64,000 bases of DNA from Lachnospiraceae bacterium (GCA_024696825.1 JAILGL010000075.1:1-64000); one strand, 5' to 3'; shown: positions 17,235-27,033, numbered from the stretch's first letter. A program made the numbers and translations. The notes: a model not told the origin generated them from the sequence alone.

Positions 17235-18239
17235 ATGAACATTACATTTTTAGGTGCCGGAAGCTGGGGTACAGCACTTGCTATTATGTTAGCAAAGGAA
17301 GGCAACGACGTAACTCTTTGGTCAGCAGTTGAGTCTGAGGTAGAGATGCTTTCAACTTACAGAGAGCATAAGAACAGACTTCCGGGTGTTATTCTTCCGG
17401 ATAATATTGTTGTTACCTCTGATGAGGAACTTGCTCTTAAAAACCCTGATTTAGTTGTATTTTCAGTAGCTTCTCCATTTGTTAGAAGTACTGCCAAGAG
17501 AGTTTCTAAACTTATTAAGGATGATCAGATTATTGTAAATGTAGCTAAGGGTATAGAGGATGAAACCCTTCTTTTCCTTTGTGATATTATAGAAGAGGAG
17601 ATTCCAAATGCACGTGTAGCTGTTCTTTCAGGACCTAGCCATGCTGAGGAGGTTTCCATCGGAATGCCTACAACAGTTGTTGTGGGAGCTAAAACACAGG
17701 AAATTGCTGAATATATTCAGGATATATTCATGAATGAAAGATTTAGAGTTTATACAAGCCCAGATATTATCGGTATCGAGCTTGGAGGAGCTGTTAAAAA
17801 TGTTATCGCCCTTGCGGCAGGAACCATTGATGGTCTTGGTTTCCAGGATAATACTAAGGCAGCTTTAATTACCCGTGGTATTTCTGAAATCAGTCGTCTT
17901 GGAATTGCTATGGGCGGTAAGATGGAGACCTTCCTTGGTCTTTCAGGTATTGGTGATTTAATTGTTACCTGTACAAGTAATCACAGCCGTAACCATAATG
18001 CAGGTTACCTTATAGGTAAGGGCATGAAGGCTGATGATGCTCTTAAAGAAATTAATCAGGTTGTTGAAGGTGTAAATACTGCAAAGGCTGCATTAAAGCT
18101 ATCTCAGAAATATGATGTGGATATGCCTATTGTAGAAAGCATTAACGCTGTATTATTCGACGGTGTAAGCGCTGAGAAATGCTTAGATCTTTTACTTACA
18201 AGAGGTAAGAAGGAAGAATACGATTCATTATCCTGGTAA
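17235..18239 (+). CDS. gpsA: Glycerol-3-phosphate dehydrogenase [NAD(P)+]
   Basis: 334 residues. The Rossmann motif LGAGSWGTALA is at the N-terminus; LSGPSHAEEV, GGAVKNVIALAAG and TRGISEISRLG are GpsA landmarks, with the catalytic Lys in GAVKN. It reduces dihydroxyacetone phosphate to sn-glycerol-3-phosphate for PlsY. RBS AGAGAGG precedes the start. Confidence 0.96.
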   Translation: MNITFLGAGSWGTALAIMLAKEGNDVTLWSAVESEVEMLSTYREHKNRLPGVILPDNIVVTSDEELALKNPDLVVFSVASPFVRSTAKRVSKLIKDDQIIVNVAKGIEDETLLFLCDIIEEEIPNARVAVLSGPSHAEEVSIGMPTTVVVGAKTQEIAEYIQDIFMNERFRVYTSPDIIGIELGGAVKNVIALAAGTIDGLGFQDNTKAALITRGISEISRLGIAMGGKMETFLGLSGIGDLIVTCTSNHSRNHNAGYLIGKGMKADDALKEINQVVEGVNTAKAALKLSQKYDVDMPIVESINAVLFDGVSAEKCLDLLLTRGKKEEYDSLSW

Positions 18240-18266
18240 TATTTCATTTTTTGTAAAGGTTGAATT

Positions 18267-20138
18267 ATGGAAAAAAGAAAACTAGCTTTATCAGATGATA
18301 TTTTATTATCGGTTGAAAAACCGGCCAGATACATTGGAAATGAAGTAAATAGCGTAGTTAAGGATAAGACTAAGGTTGATATCAGATACGCTATGTGCTT
18401 CCCTGATGTATATGAAATAGGCATGTCTCATCTGGGTATTCAGATTATCTATGACATGCTTAATAAGCGTGATGATATATATTGTGAGAGGGTATATTCA
18501 CCTTGGGTTGATTTAGATCAGATTATGCGCAAGGAGGGTATACCCTTGTTTGCATTGGAGTCTCAGGATCCTATAAAGGACTTTGATTTCCTTGGAATCA
18601 CCCTTCAGTACGAAATGTGTTATACCAATATTCTTCAGATTCTCGACCTTTCGGGGATACCCCTTAAGGCCTGTGACAGAGGTGAGGATGATATATTTGT
18701 AATGGGTGGAGGACCTTGTTCTTATAATCCTGAGCCTATAGCTGACTTCTTCGATATATTTTATATCGGTGAAGGTGAGACAGTTTTCTATGACCTTATG
18801 GATTTATATAAGGAATGGAGAAAAAGTGGTAAGAAAAGAATTGATTTCTTAAGAGAGGCCGCTAAGATTGAAGGCATGTATGTACCTTTACTCTATGAGG
18901 CTGATTATAATGAAGATGGCACCTTAAAGAGCTTTAAGCCTAAGTATGAGGATGCTCCTGTTAGAGTTAGAAAGCAGGTAGTTAAAAATCTTTCAGATAC
19001 ATTTTATCCTGAAAAGCCTTTAGTTCCTTATATTCAGGTCACCCAGGACAGAGTTGTCTTAGAGATTCAGAGAGGCTGTATTAGAGGCTGCAGATTCTGT
19101 CAGGCAGGTATCCTTTACAGGCCTACAAGACCTCGTTCCTTAGAATTTCTTAAAAAGGAAGCAAAGAGAATGATAGAATCCTCTGGTCAGGAGGAGATTA
19201 CACTTAGTTCTCTAAGCTCCAGTGATTATGGAAAGCTTAGGGATTTAGTATATTATCTTATAGATAATTTCCAACATAAGGGTATTAATATTTCCTTACC
19301 ATCCCTTAGAATAGATGCATTTTTCTTAGATGTTATGAATAAGGTTCAGGATATTAGAAAGAGTAGTCTTACCTTTGCTCCTGAGGCCGGAAGCCAGAGA
19401 ATGAGAAATGTTATTAACAAAGGTCTTACTGAGGATGATATATTAAATGGTGCAAGAGAAGCCTTTAAGGGTGGCTGGAACAGAGTTAAGCTCTACTTTA
19501 TGTTAGGTCTTCCTTATGAAACCTATGATGATATAGAGGAGATTGCAAATCTTGCAGATAAGGTTGCTAGAACCTATTATGATGAGGTTCCTAAGGAAAA
19601 ACGTCATGGTAAGGTAAGTATAGTTGCAAGTTCTTCCATATTCGTACCTAAGCCATTTACACCTTTCCAGTGGTCTCGTATGAATTCTAAGGAAGAGGCA
19701 AGAGATAAGAGAGATTTTCTCATTGGTAAGGTTAAGGGAGTTCTCAATCAGAAAAGCATCAAATATAACTGCCACGATACATTTACATCTGAGCTTGAGG
19801 GTGTATTTGCAAGAGGTGACAGAAAGATTAATGATGTTATTCTCTATGCCTATGAACATGGCTGCATCTATGATGCCTGGACAGAGTATTTTAAATATGA
19901 TACCTGGATGGAGGCTTTTAAGGAGTGTGGTGTGGATATGAATTTCTACATTGACAGAGAAAGAGACTTAGATGAAATCTTCCCTTGGGACTTTATAGAT
20001 GTTGGTGTTACTAAGGATTTTCTTAAGAGAGAATATGAAAATGCCAAAAATGAAAAGGTTACTCCAAACTGCGCTGAAAAATGTTCAGGCTGTGGTGCCG
20101 GCGTATTTGGAACCGGTATCTGTGTTGGCGATTTTTAG
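18267..20138 (+). CDS. TIGR03960 family B12-binding-like/radical SAM protein
   Basis: 623 residues. The N-terminal region (PARYIGNEVN, RYAMCFPDVYEIGMSHLG) resembles a B12-binding-type fold and is followed by a radical SAM core with Cys271/Cys275/Cys278 (CIRGCRFCQ) and an elp3-like domain. The C-terminus ends in a Cys-rich tail (NCAEKCSGCGAGVFGTG). It matches the TIGR03960 type, usually encoded next to a TIGR03936 protein as here. The reaction is not established; a tRNA or rRNA modification role has been guessed from neighbourhood in other Clostridia. Confidence 0.88.
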   Translation: MEKRKLALSDDILLSVEKPARYIGNEVNSVVKDKTKVDIRYAMCFPDVYEIGMSHLGIQIIYDMLNKRDDIYCERVYSPWVDLDQIMRKEGIPLFALESQDPIKDFDFLGITLQYEMCYTNILQILDLSGIPLKACDRGEDDIFVMGGGPCSYNPEPIADFFDIFYIGEGETVFYDLMDLYKEWRKSGKKRIDFLREAAKIEGMYVPLLYEADYNEDGTLKSFKPKYEDAPVRVRKQVVKNLSDTFYPEKPLVPYIQVTQDRVVLEIQRGCIRGCRFCQAGILYRPTRPRSLEFLKKEAKRMIESSGQEEITLSSLSSSDYGKLRDLVYYLIDNFQHKGINISLPSLRIDAFFLDVMNKVQDIRKSSLTFAPEAGSQRMRNVINKGLTEDDILNGAREAFKGGWNRVKLYFMLGLPYETYDDIEEIANLADKVARTYYDEVPKEKRHGKVSIVASSSIFVPKPFTPFQWSRMNSKEEARDKRDFLIGKVKGVLNQKSIKYNCHDTFTSELEGVFARGDRKINDVILYAYEHGCIYDAWTEYFKYDTWMEAFKECGVDMNFYIDRERDLDEIFPWDFIDVGVTKDFLKREYENAKNEKVTPNCAEKCSGCGAGVFGTGICVGDF

Positions 20139-20149
20139 AATATAAAATA

Positions 20150-20177
20150 TTTAGATTTATTGATTTAGATTTATTGA
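20150..20177 (+). repeat. Short tandem duplication, 14 bp x 2
   Basis: TTTAGATTTATTGA occurs twice head to tail in the gap between the TIGR03960 and TIGR03936 genes. It is non-coding and looks like a recent slippage duplication; no function is suggested. Confidence 0.8.
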
Positions 20178-20222
20178 TTAAAAATTTTTATTAGAATTCT
20201 TTAGAATTTTGAAAGGCAAAAT

Positions 20223-21038
20223 ATGAAGATAATTATAAAATTTTCAAAGGTTGGGAGCATGAAGTTTATCGGCCACTTAGACCTTATGAGATATTTTCAA
20301 AAATGTTTCAGACGTGCTAATGTTCCCATTGCCATGAGTAAAGGTTTTTCACCTCATCAGATTCTATCCTTTGCATCACCTCTTGGAGTTGGTGTTACAA
20401 GCGAGGGAGACTATCTGGATGCAATGCTGGATACTGAGGACGAGTCTTACATAAATAAACTCAAAGAGGATTTAAATGAAGTTTTAAATGATGAAATAAG
20501 AGTTGTAGAAATAAGGCGCGTTGCAGATGAAGTAAAAAGCTCCATGTCCTTACTTTGTGCCTGTGATTATGTTATAGGCCTTAAGGATGTTAAGGTTAAT
20601 GAAGAGAATAAGGTGCTGCTTAATAAGGATTTTATTAAGGCTAAGCTTAAATGTTATCTAAGTCAGCCTGAGATTTTAGTTACTAAAAAAACTAAGAAAA
20701 GCACTAAGGAAATTAATATTAAGGATTATATCTATACCATAACTGAATCAGTAAGCGCTTTAAGCGAATATACAGGTTTAAGCTATGATAATATTTTAGA
20801 AAGCACATCTGATTCAAAGGCTGTAATAGCTTTAAGGGTTACAGCAGGTAGTAGCATTAATATAAAGCCTGAGCTTATTATGGAGGATTTTGTCAAATTC
20901 TTAAACATAGAATATAGTAATCTGGAATATCAGATTCACAGGCTTAATATGTACAGAGATAAGAATTTTAAGAAGGGTGAGCTACATACTCTTAATACGG
21001 AGATTATTTGTGATCCCGTAGCTATTTATGAGTATTAA
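20223..21038 (+). CDS. TIGR03936 family (DUF2344) radical SAM-associated protein
   Basis: 271 residues, no Cys cluster. The N-terminus KFSKVGSMKFIGHLDLMRYFQKCFRRA and GFSPHQILSFASPLGVG are typical of the DUF2344 family, encoded beside or fused to TIGR03960 radical SAM proteins. It probably works as the partner of the upstream protein. In many Clostridia ribonuclease G and ribosomal protein L21 follow; here an unrelated phosphoesterase does. RBS AAAGG lies before the ATG. Confidence 0.87.
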   Translation: MKIIIKFSKVGSMKFIGHLDLMRYFQKCFRRANVPIAMSKGFSPHQILSFASPLGVGVTSEGDYLDAMLDTEDESYINKLKEDLNEVLNDEIRVVEIRRVADEVKSSMSLLCACDYVIGLKDVKVNEENKVLLNKDFIKAKLKCYLSQPEILVTKKTKKSTKEINIKDYIYTITESVSALSEYTGLSYDNILESTSDSKAVIALRVTAGSSINIKPELIMEDFVKFLNIEYSNLEYQIHRLNMYRDKNFKKGELHTLNTEIICDPVAIYEY

Positions 21039-21087
21039 TGCTACATTTAGCATACAAATAATTTATTCTTAGATAGGAGATATTAAA

Positions 21088-21783
21088 GTGATTTATTTAA
21101 CAGGTGACACTCACGGAAATTTTGATAGGATTGAAGAGTTTTGCGAGAAATCTAAGACAAGTAAGAATGACTTAATGATTATTCTTGGTGATGCAGGAAT
21201 TAATTTCTTTGGTGGAAGACAGGATGAAAGATGTAAGGAGCTTTTGGACTCACTGCCACTTTCTTTTTTATGTATTCACGGTAATCACGAAAGAAGACCT
21301 AATACCATAATATCCTATAGGGAAGCTGAATTTTGTGGTGGAACAGTTTATGTAGAGGATAATTATCCATCTATATATTTTGCAAAGGATGGAGAAATCT
21401 ATGATTTAGATGGTTATAAATGTATGGCTATCGGTGGTGCATATAGTATAGATAAGCCTATTAGACTTGTCAGAGGCCATGGCTGGTGGGCGGATGAGCA
21501 GCCTTCAGAGGAAATTAAGGCTCGCGTAATGAAGCGCTTAGAATCCGTTAACTTTAAGCTTGATGCTGTATTTTCACATACTATTCCAAGAAAGTATGAG
21601 CCTGTAGAGACTTATCTTGCAGGGATTGACGAGGCTACAGTAGATAAATCCACTGAAGACTGGTTAGACAGTATAGAGGATAAATTAGACTATAAAAAGT
21701 GGTATTGTGGACATTATCACATTGAAAAGGATATTGATAAGGTGAGCGTTCTCTTTAAGACCTATAAGGAGCTTATGAAATAA
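21088..21783 (+). CDS. Calcineurin-like metallophosphoesterase
   Basis: 231 residues with the five metal-site motifs of the family: GDTHGNF near the N-terminus, GDAGINFFG, CIHGNHERR, FSHTIP and CGHYHIEK near the C-terminus. No membrane segment or signal, so it should be cytosolic. The substrate is unknown; the family includes phosphoprotein, nucleotide and RNA phosphatases. The start is GTG at 21088, supported by TAGGAGA upstream. Confidence 0.85.
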   Translation: MIYLTGDTHGNFDRIEEFCEKSKTSKNDLMIILGDAGINFFGGRQDERCKELLDSLPLSFLCIHGNHERRPNTIISYREAEFCGGTVYVEDNYPSIYFAKDGEIYDLDGYKCMAIGGAYSIDKPIRLVRGHGWWADEQPSEEIKARVMKRLESVNFKLDAVFSHTIPRKYEPVETYLAGIDEATVDKSTEDWLDSIEDKLDYKKWYCGHYHIEKDIDKVSVLFKTYKELMK

Positions 21784-21824
21784 AAATTTAAGTATTTTAT
21801 AGCCTATATTTAAAGGACTTCGCC

Positions 21825-21854
21825 TTGACATAGAGCCTTACAAAGGGGTATTCT
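21825..21854 (+). promoter_or_regulatory. Probable promoter of the cupin-DUF4406 gene
   Basis: A perfect -35 TTGACA (21825-21830) followed after 18 bases by TATTCT (21849-21854), about 40 bases before the start codon. Confidence 0.5.
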
Positions 21855-21893
21855 ATTATTATGTTATTCGTAAATGCTTAAGGAGGTTGAAAA

Positions 21894-22664
21894 ATGGACA
21901 TTATTTCAAGAGAAGAAATGGAAGAAGTAGATGTTTTTGGTATAGGTGAGCCAAATACAGAATACAGTCAGTATTTAGTCGGTAATTCCTATTTGAAGAC
22001 ACTTTCAAACAGTGAAGAAGCCGGAGTTAAGGTTCGTAACGTTACATTTGAGCCTGGCTGTAGAAATTATTGGCATATTCATCATGCTAAAAGCGGTGGC
22101 GGACAGGTACTCATATGTACTGCAGGAGAGGGCTGGTATCAGGAAATGGGTAAACAGCCTGTAAGTCTTACAAAGGGCAGTGTTATAACTGTTCCAGCTA
22201 ATGTTAAGAACTGGCATGGTGCTAAGAAGGACACCTGGTTCTCCCATATAGCAGTAGAGCTTCCAGGAGAAGAGACTAGTACAGAATGGCTACAGAAGGT
22301 TAATGATGCATGGTATAACAGATTAGGAAAAGAAGGTGAATTTATGGGTAAGGTTAAAATATTTATAGCACAGCCAATGAGACATAAGTCAGATGAGGAA
22401 ATCATCGAAGAGAGAGTTGAAATTACCAATAAGCTTAAAAATGAGCTTTTTGCAGGTGAAGATGTTGAGATACTTAACAGTTATATGGAAGATTTTACCG
22501 CTTCACATCTTAAGAATAAATCTCTTAATTATCTTGGTAAATCTATTCAGCTTTTATCTGAAGCTGATTATGTATTCTTCGCTAAGGGTTGGAAAGAAGC
22601 AAGAGGTTGTCATATTGAACATGAATGTGCAGAAAGATATGGTATTAATATAATAGAGGATTAA
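21894..22664 (+). CDS. Cupin domain - DUF4406 (nucleoside deoxyribosyltransferase-like) fusion
   Basis: 256 residues in two parts. Residues ~1-145 form a complete small cupin (VTFEPGCRNYWHIHHAKSGGGQVLICTAGEGWYQE, PANVKNWHGAKKDTWFSHIAVE) with three metal-type His and a Glu. Residues ~152-256 (KVKIFIAQPMRHKSDEEI, YLGKSIQLLSEADYVFFAKGW, GCHIEHECAERYG) match DUF4406, a nucleoside 2-deoxyribosyltransferase-like Rossmann domain often found in phages. The ORF is uninterrupted. An internal ATG at 22344 (Met151) has AAGGTG five bases upstream, so the second domain may also be made separately. AAGGAGG precedes the main start. Function of the combination is unknown. Confidence 0.78.
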   Translation: MDIISREEMEEVDVFGIGEPNTEYSQYLVGNSYLKTLSNSEEAGVKVRNVTFEPGCRNYWHIHHAKSGGGQVLICTAGEGWYQEMGKQPVSLTKGSVITVPANVKNWHGAKKDTWFSHIAVELPGEETSTEWLQKVNDAWYNRLGKEGEFMGKVKIFIAQPMRHKSDEEIIEERVEITNKLKNELFAGEDVEILNSYMEDFTASHLKNKSLNYLGKSIQLLSEADYVFFAKGWKEARGCHIEHECAERYGINIIED

Positions 22665-22668
22665 TGTT

Positions 22669-24543
22669 GTGATAAATCGTATTAACAGACGTTGGGTATT
22701 TATATTTTTTGTTTTAATAGCTTGTTTTTGTGGTGTTATAAGTAACAGTCACAGTGTAAGTGCAAAAAAGAAAAAAGTTAAACTTATTAAGAGTATTAAG
22801 CTTAGAAAATATAATGGTGTTACTACCTTAAGAAGAGGTAAAAAAGTAGCTTTAAAATATACTATTAAACCTGCTAATGCGACTAACAAAAAACTCAAAT
22901 TTAAAAGCAGTGCACCTAATATTGTTTACGTAAACAAAAAGGGTATTATAAGAACCAGAAATTATGGTTATGCTAATATCATTGCTAAAACTACTGATGG
23001 ATCTAAGAAAAAGGTTAAGCTTAGAGTTTACGTAGGAAACAGTATTAAATCATTTGCATTTTCTAATCCGGCAACGGATTCAGTGATTTATATGGGTAAG
23101 TCTAAAAGGCTTATTCCTGTATTTAATCCAACACGCGTTGCCTGTAGTAATTTAAAATTTGAATCAAGTAATACAAATGTAGCTACAGTTACAAGTAAAG
23201 GTCTTATTAAGCCTATTTCTAACGGTGATGTAACTATTACAGCTACAACTAAGGATGGAACTAATAAGAGGTTAAGGAGGGTTTTTACCATTAAAACCCT
23301 CGTAACTTCAGTTTCCTTAAATGCTAAGGAAACTAATAAAAATATTGTTGGCTTAGGTTCCTCAGGTGTTTATATTAGAAAGGGTGAAAACTGTAATCTT
23401 ATACCTAATATAACTCCTGAAACAGCCAGCGATAAATCTCTAACTTTTAAATCTAATAATTCACTCATTGCTTCGGTAAATAATGATGGAGTTTTAACCG
23501 CTAAAAATGTTGGGATTTGTACCATAACTGCTACCTGCAATGATGTGTCTTCAATGAGTACTACCTTCACAGTACAAGTAACCTCAAATGTAAAACCTGA
23601 AGTGTTTTTAATAGCCCATAGGGGAAGAAGTGCCATGGCACCTGAAAACTCCCTTGCTGCATTTAAGCTGGGCTTTGAAGGATTGTTTGATGCGGTGGAA
23701 TGTGATATATGGAAAACCACAGATGATGAATTTTGTATTTCCCATGATGAGTCACTTCTAAGATGCTGTAATGTAGATAAATTAGTTACTAATATGACTT
23801 TAGATGAGGTTAAAAGTACTTTAATTACAAAGGGTTCTAATATTAAGGATTATCCTAATTTACATGTACCTTCACTGGATCAGCTTATAGAATTAAAAAA
23901 GAATTATCCCGGAAAAATACTTTTAATAGAATTAAAACAAAAATTTAGCAGAGGTAATCTTAAAAAGATTATTAAAAAGACGGTAGATGCAGGTATCTAT
24001 AAGGATGTTCGGTTTATTTCCTTTTATGATGAAAATCTTAAAATAATTAGAGAGATAGAGGAAAGTTTTAATTCGGGTAAGGATACCTTAGAGCCTTCAG
24101 ATTCTGATATTCCAACGTCTGGTGCAGTTACAGGTTCAGCCGTAACAGACTCAGCCATTGAGGATATTAATGACGATGAGGATGAGAATATAGATAACAC
24201 TGACAATGTTAATAAATCCATTAAAAATATGAAAAATACAGATTCCGAAATTAATGAAGAAAAAGAAGATAATACTTCGGATTCTGATAATATAAAGCTT
24301 GATTTTACTCTGGAATATCTGGTTAGTAAGATTACAGATGATATTATAGAAGAGTGTAAAACCTATAATTTTATTATTAATTCTAAGTATTCCGGTGTAA
24401 CTGATGAGCTAATTAATAAGGCTCATGACAATGACTTACTAGTCCATGTTTGGACTGTTCCAAATATTATGATTGCTGACAGGATGATTTATAGCTTGAA
24501 GGTTGACGGTATAACGTCCAACGAACTTTTTTATACAGAATAA
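22669..24543 (+). CDS. Surface glycerophosphodiester phosphodiesterase with Ig-like repeats
   Basis: 624 residues: N-terminal signal sequence (FIFFVLIACFCGVISNS), three or so Big_2-type Ig-like repeats (~40-310, each with patterns such as KFKSSAPNIVYVNKKGIIRT and FESSNTNVATVTSKGLI), then a GDPD domain beginning AHRGRSAMAPENS with His317. The GDPD is interrupted around residues ~465-545 by an acidic Asp/Ser/Asn/Glu-rich stretch (DINDDEDENIDNTDN), after which the last strands resume (LLVHVWTVPN, VDGITSNELF). It should hydrolyse glycerophosphodiesters or glycerol-phosphate polymers outside the cell. The start is GTG at 22669, four bases after the upstream stop; the RBS overlaps that gene (GAGGA). 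Confidence 0.85.
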   Translation: MINRINRRWVFIFFVLIACFCGVISNSHSVSAKKKKVKLIKSIKLRKYNGVTTLRRGKKVALKYTIKPANATNKKLKFKSSAPNIVYVNKKGIIRTRNYGYANIIAKTTDGSKKKVKLRVYVGNSIKSFAFSNPATDSVIYMGKSKRLIPVFNPTRVACSNLKFESSNTNVATVTSKGLIKPISNGDVTITATTKDGTNKRLRRVFTIKTLVTSVSLNAKETNKNIVGLGSSGVYIRKGENCNLIPNITPETASDKSLTFKSNNSLIASVNNDGVLTAKNVGICTITATCNDVSSMSTTFTVQVTSNVKPEVFLIAHRGRSAMAPENSLAAFKLGFEGLFDAVECDIWKTTDDEFCISHDESLLRCCNVDKLVTNMTLDEVKSTLITKGSNIKDYPNLHVPSLDQLIELKKNYPGKILLIELKQKFSRGNLKKIIKKTVDAGIYKDVRFISFYDENLKIIREIEESFNSGKDTLEPSDSDIPTSGAVTGSAVTDSAIEDINDDEDENIDNTDNVNKSIKNMKNTDSEINEEKEDNTSDSDNIKLDFTLEYLVSKITDDIIEECKTYNFIINSKYSGVTDELINKAHDNDLLVHVWTVPNIMIADRMIYSLKVDGITSNELFYTE

Positions 24544-24576
24544 ACCTTTAATTTAAGGTTTCTTTAGGAGATAGTT

Positions 24577-27018
24577 ATGATTAGATTACAAAATGTAAGC
24601 AAGTACTATTATTCAGATACCTCTGTAACACTTGCTTTAAATAAAATTAATATAGATCTTCCTGATAAAGGTTTTGTAGTAATTACAGGTGAAAGTGGAA
24701 GTGGTAAAAGTACTCTTTTAAATCTCATAAGTGGTATAGATACATTTGATAATGGTGAAATGTATTTTAAGGGTGAACCTACCTTCCAATATGATTCTAA
24801 GGACTGGGAAAATTACAGACGTAATGAGATTGGCTTTGTTTTCCAAAACTATGGTCTTATAGGCCATTATACAGCTTTAGATAATGTGGTTTCAGCCCTT
24901 TTAATTCTAGGGTTTAATTTAGAGGAAGCAAGAGAAAAGGCAAGAAATTATCTTAACAAGGTAGGTCTTGATTCTCATGCTAATCAAAAGGCCACAGAGC
25001 TTTCCAGTGGTCAGAAGCAAAGACTTTCCATAGCAAGAGCCTTAGCTAAGAATACTGATATTATTGTTGCAGATGAGCCTACAGGAAACTTAGATTCTGA
25101 AACCAGTGCTCAGATTATAGATATTTTAAAGGAACTCTCTAAGGAAAAGCTTATAATTATGGTTACTCATAATTATGAGCAGGTAGAGGATAAAGCTACA
25201 TTTAAAATCAGGCTTCATGATGGTGAAGTAGTTTCTAAGGATTATGTTAACGAGGGTATAGAAGAAGCTTCTAAGGAAATAGAGGAAGCTAAGGAATTAG
25301 AGAAACCTGACCACATTAAATATGTTAAATCTGAAGAGGAAAATGTAGGAATAAGCATTATAGAAAAGAGAAAAAATCTCTTTCATACAGCTCTTAGATT
25401 TATAAAAATGGACTTTAAGGGTCAGAAAAACAGAACCATGATGTTTTTTATGTTTTTCTTATTTACAGGTCTTATTTCATATATATTTTTAGGTGAGCTT
25501 TTTGCTAATGCAGACGACAGAATCACTAAGAAATTTGATAAAACTGCATTTCAAAATACCAGTGATAAAAGGCTTCTTTTAAAGAGGGCTGATGACAAGG
25601 AAATAACCGATAAGGACCTTAAAAAAATCAATAAGGTTACTTACGTTAAGGATGTAGATAAATACGATTATTGTAATGATGTTTCTTATTATTCAGAAAA
25701 GAATAAGGACTATAAAATTGTCTATGGTGACAAGGATGAGAATGATAAAAAGACCTATGAATATAAGTTTTATAATCATGGTAAATATGTTCGTTCACAA
25801 ACCTGTATAAGTGAGGATGATTTAAAGGCGGGTAAGCTTCCTAAAAAACGTAATGAAATCGCCCTTTATTCTACTGATAAATCAAAGATTGGTAAGAAGG
25901 TAGAAATCTTTTTTAAGAATGATAATATCTGGGAGGATGGTTCCTATTATCATACTGAATTTACAGTAACTGCCTTACTTAAAAAGAAAACAGATCAGAT
26001 ATATTTTTCTGATGATTTTGCAACTATGATTTCTGCCTGTCAGAATGATATATCTATTAATATAGAATATGCTTATGATTTTAGAAATGACAGATATAAT
26101 ATGTTCAGTGTATTTTATCCTGTTATAGGTGAGTTTATTCCATATCATTCAGAAAAGCAGTCCATGAAGGAAATGGAAGTAATTTACCAGGAAAAAGAAC
26201 CTGAAAATGTAAAGAATCTTAAGCGTCGAATGGGAGAGTTCAGGATTTCTAAAAACCATAAATCTGACGAAAGAACTCAGACTAATCAGGATTCACCTAA
26301 TTCAACTAATATATCTGCCGTTATATTTGGTCAGTGTAGAATGAATATTATTAATTCTAAAGGATATGACGACGGTAAGGTAAAGAAGGTTTCTGTGCTT
26401 GTTAAGCATGTTCAGGGCTATGCAGAGACTCCTGAAGATAATTTCTCAGATCAAAGTGGTAATATTGTAGAAATAAGTGAAGGCCAGTTTAATAACATTT
26501 TCCCAGATAGAATGACCTCTTATCAGGCTTCAGTTTTCATCACTAATTATTCTAAAACTGATAAGGTTATTAAGAAGTTAAATAAGCTTGGTTATGTAGC
26601 TATAAGCACTTATAGGGTAAGTACTACAGAGTATGATATGAATAAGGTTAATGAAAGACTTGTGACCATTATTATTTCACTGATTGTGCTTATTGTACTT
26701 ATTATTTTACAGATTCTTATTATGCGCTCCTTTATGAAAATAAGAATCAATGAATTTTTCGTATTTAAATTCATGGGTATGAGGATGCGTCTTATAAGAA
26801 TGATTGTAAATTTGACCAATGCCATATATGCACTTTCTACAAGCTTAATAATCCTTGTATTTGCCGGAGTTCTAATGATTTTAAGAGTTCCGTTTATAAA
26901 GGATATAGCAGAGTATTACAGCTTTTTAAATATAATTATATATCTTATATTTAATCAGCTTATGGCCTACCTATCTTCAATTATGTTTAATAAGCTTTTA
27001 GTAAAAAAAGACAGATAA
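24577..27018 (+). CDS. MacB-like ABC transporter, ATPase-permease fusion (subunit 1)
   Basis: 813 residues. N-terminal ABC ATPase: Walker A GESGSGKST (38-46), signature LSSGQ (~142-146; a Ser replaces the usual first Gly), Walker B IIVADEP with Glu167. A Glu/Lys-rich linker follows, then one membrane helix (~286-306), a ~400-residue extracellular domain, and three C-terminal helices (FtsX-like). That is the four-helix layout of MacB-type mechanotransmission exporters. A second gene of the same design follows after 15 bases, so a heterodimer is likely. The cargo is unknown: peptide, lipid or lipoprotein export or immunity are options. RBS TAGGAG precedes the ATG. Confidence 0.88.
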   Translation: MIRLQNVSKYYYSDTSVTLALNKINIDLPDKGFVVITGESGSGKSTLLNLISGIDTFDNGEMYFKGEPTFQYDSKDWENYRRNEIGFVFQNYGLIGHYTALDNVVSALLILGFNLEEAREKARNYLNKVGLDSHANQKATELSSGQKQRLSIARALAKNTDIIVADEPTGNLDSETSAQIIDILKELSKEKLIIMVTHNYEQVEDKATFKIRLHDGEVVSKDYVNEGIEEASKEIEEAKELEKPDHIKYVKSEEENVGISIIEKRKNLFHTALRFIKMDFKGQKNRTMMFFMFFLFTGLISYIFLGELFANADDRITKKFDKTAFQNTSDKRLLLKRADDKEITDKDLKKINKVTYVKDVDKYDYCNDVSYYSEKNKDYKIVYGDKDENDKKTYEYKFYNHGKYVRSQTCISEDDLKAGKLPKKRNEIALYSTDKSKIGKKVEIFFKNDNIWEDGSYYHTEFTVTALLKKKTDQIYFSDDFATMISACQNDISINIEYAYDFRNDRYNMFSVFYPVIGEFIPYHSEKQSMKEMEVIYQEKEPENVKNLKRRMGEFRISKNHKSDERTQTNQDSPNSTNISAVIFGQCRMNIINSKGYDDGKVKKVSVLVKHVQGYAETPEDNFSDQSGNIVEISEGQFNNIFPDRMTSYQASVFITNYSKTDKVIKKLNKLGYVAISTYRVSTTEYDMNKVNERLVTIIISLIVLIVLIILQILIMRSFMKIRINEFFVFKFMGMRMRLIRMIVNLTNAIYALSTSLIILVFAGVLMILRVPFIKDIAEYYSFLNIIIYLIFNQLMAYLSSIMFNKLLVKKDR

Positions 27019-27033
27019 AATGAGGGATTTCCT

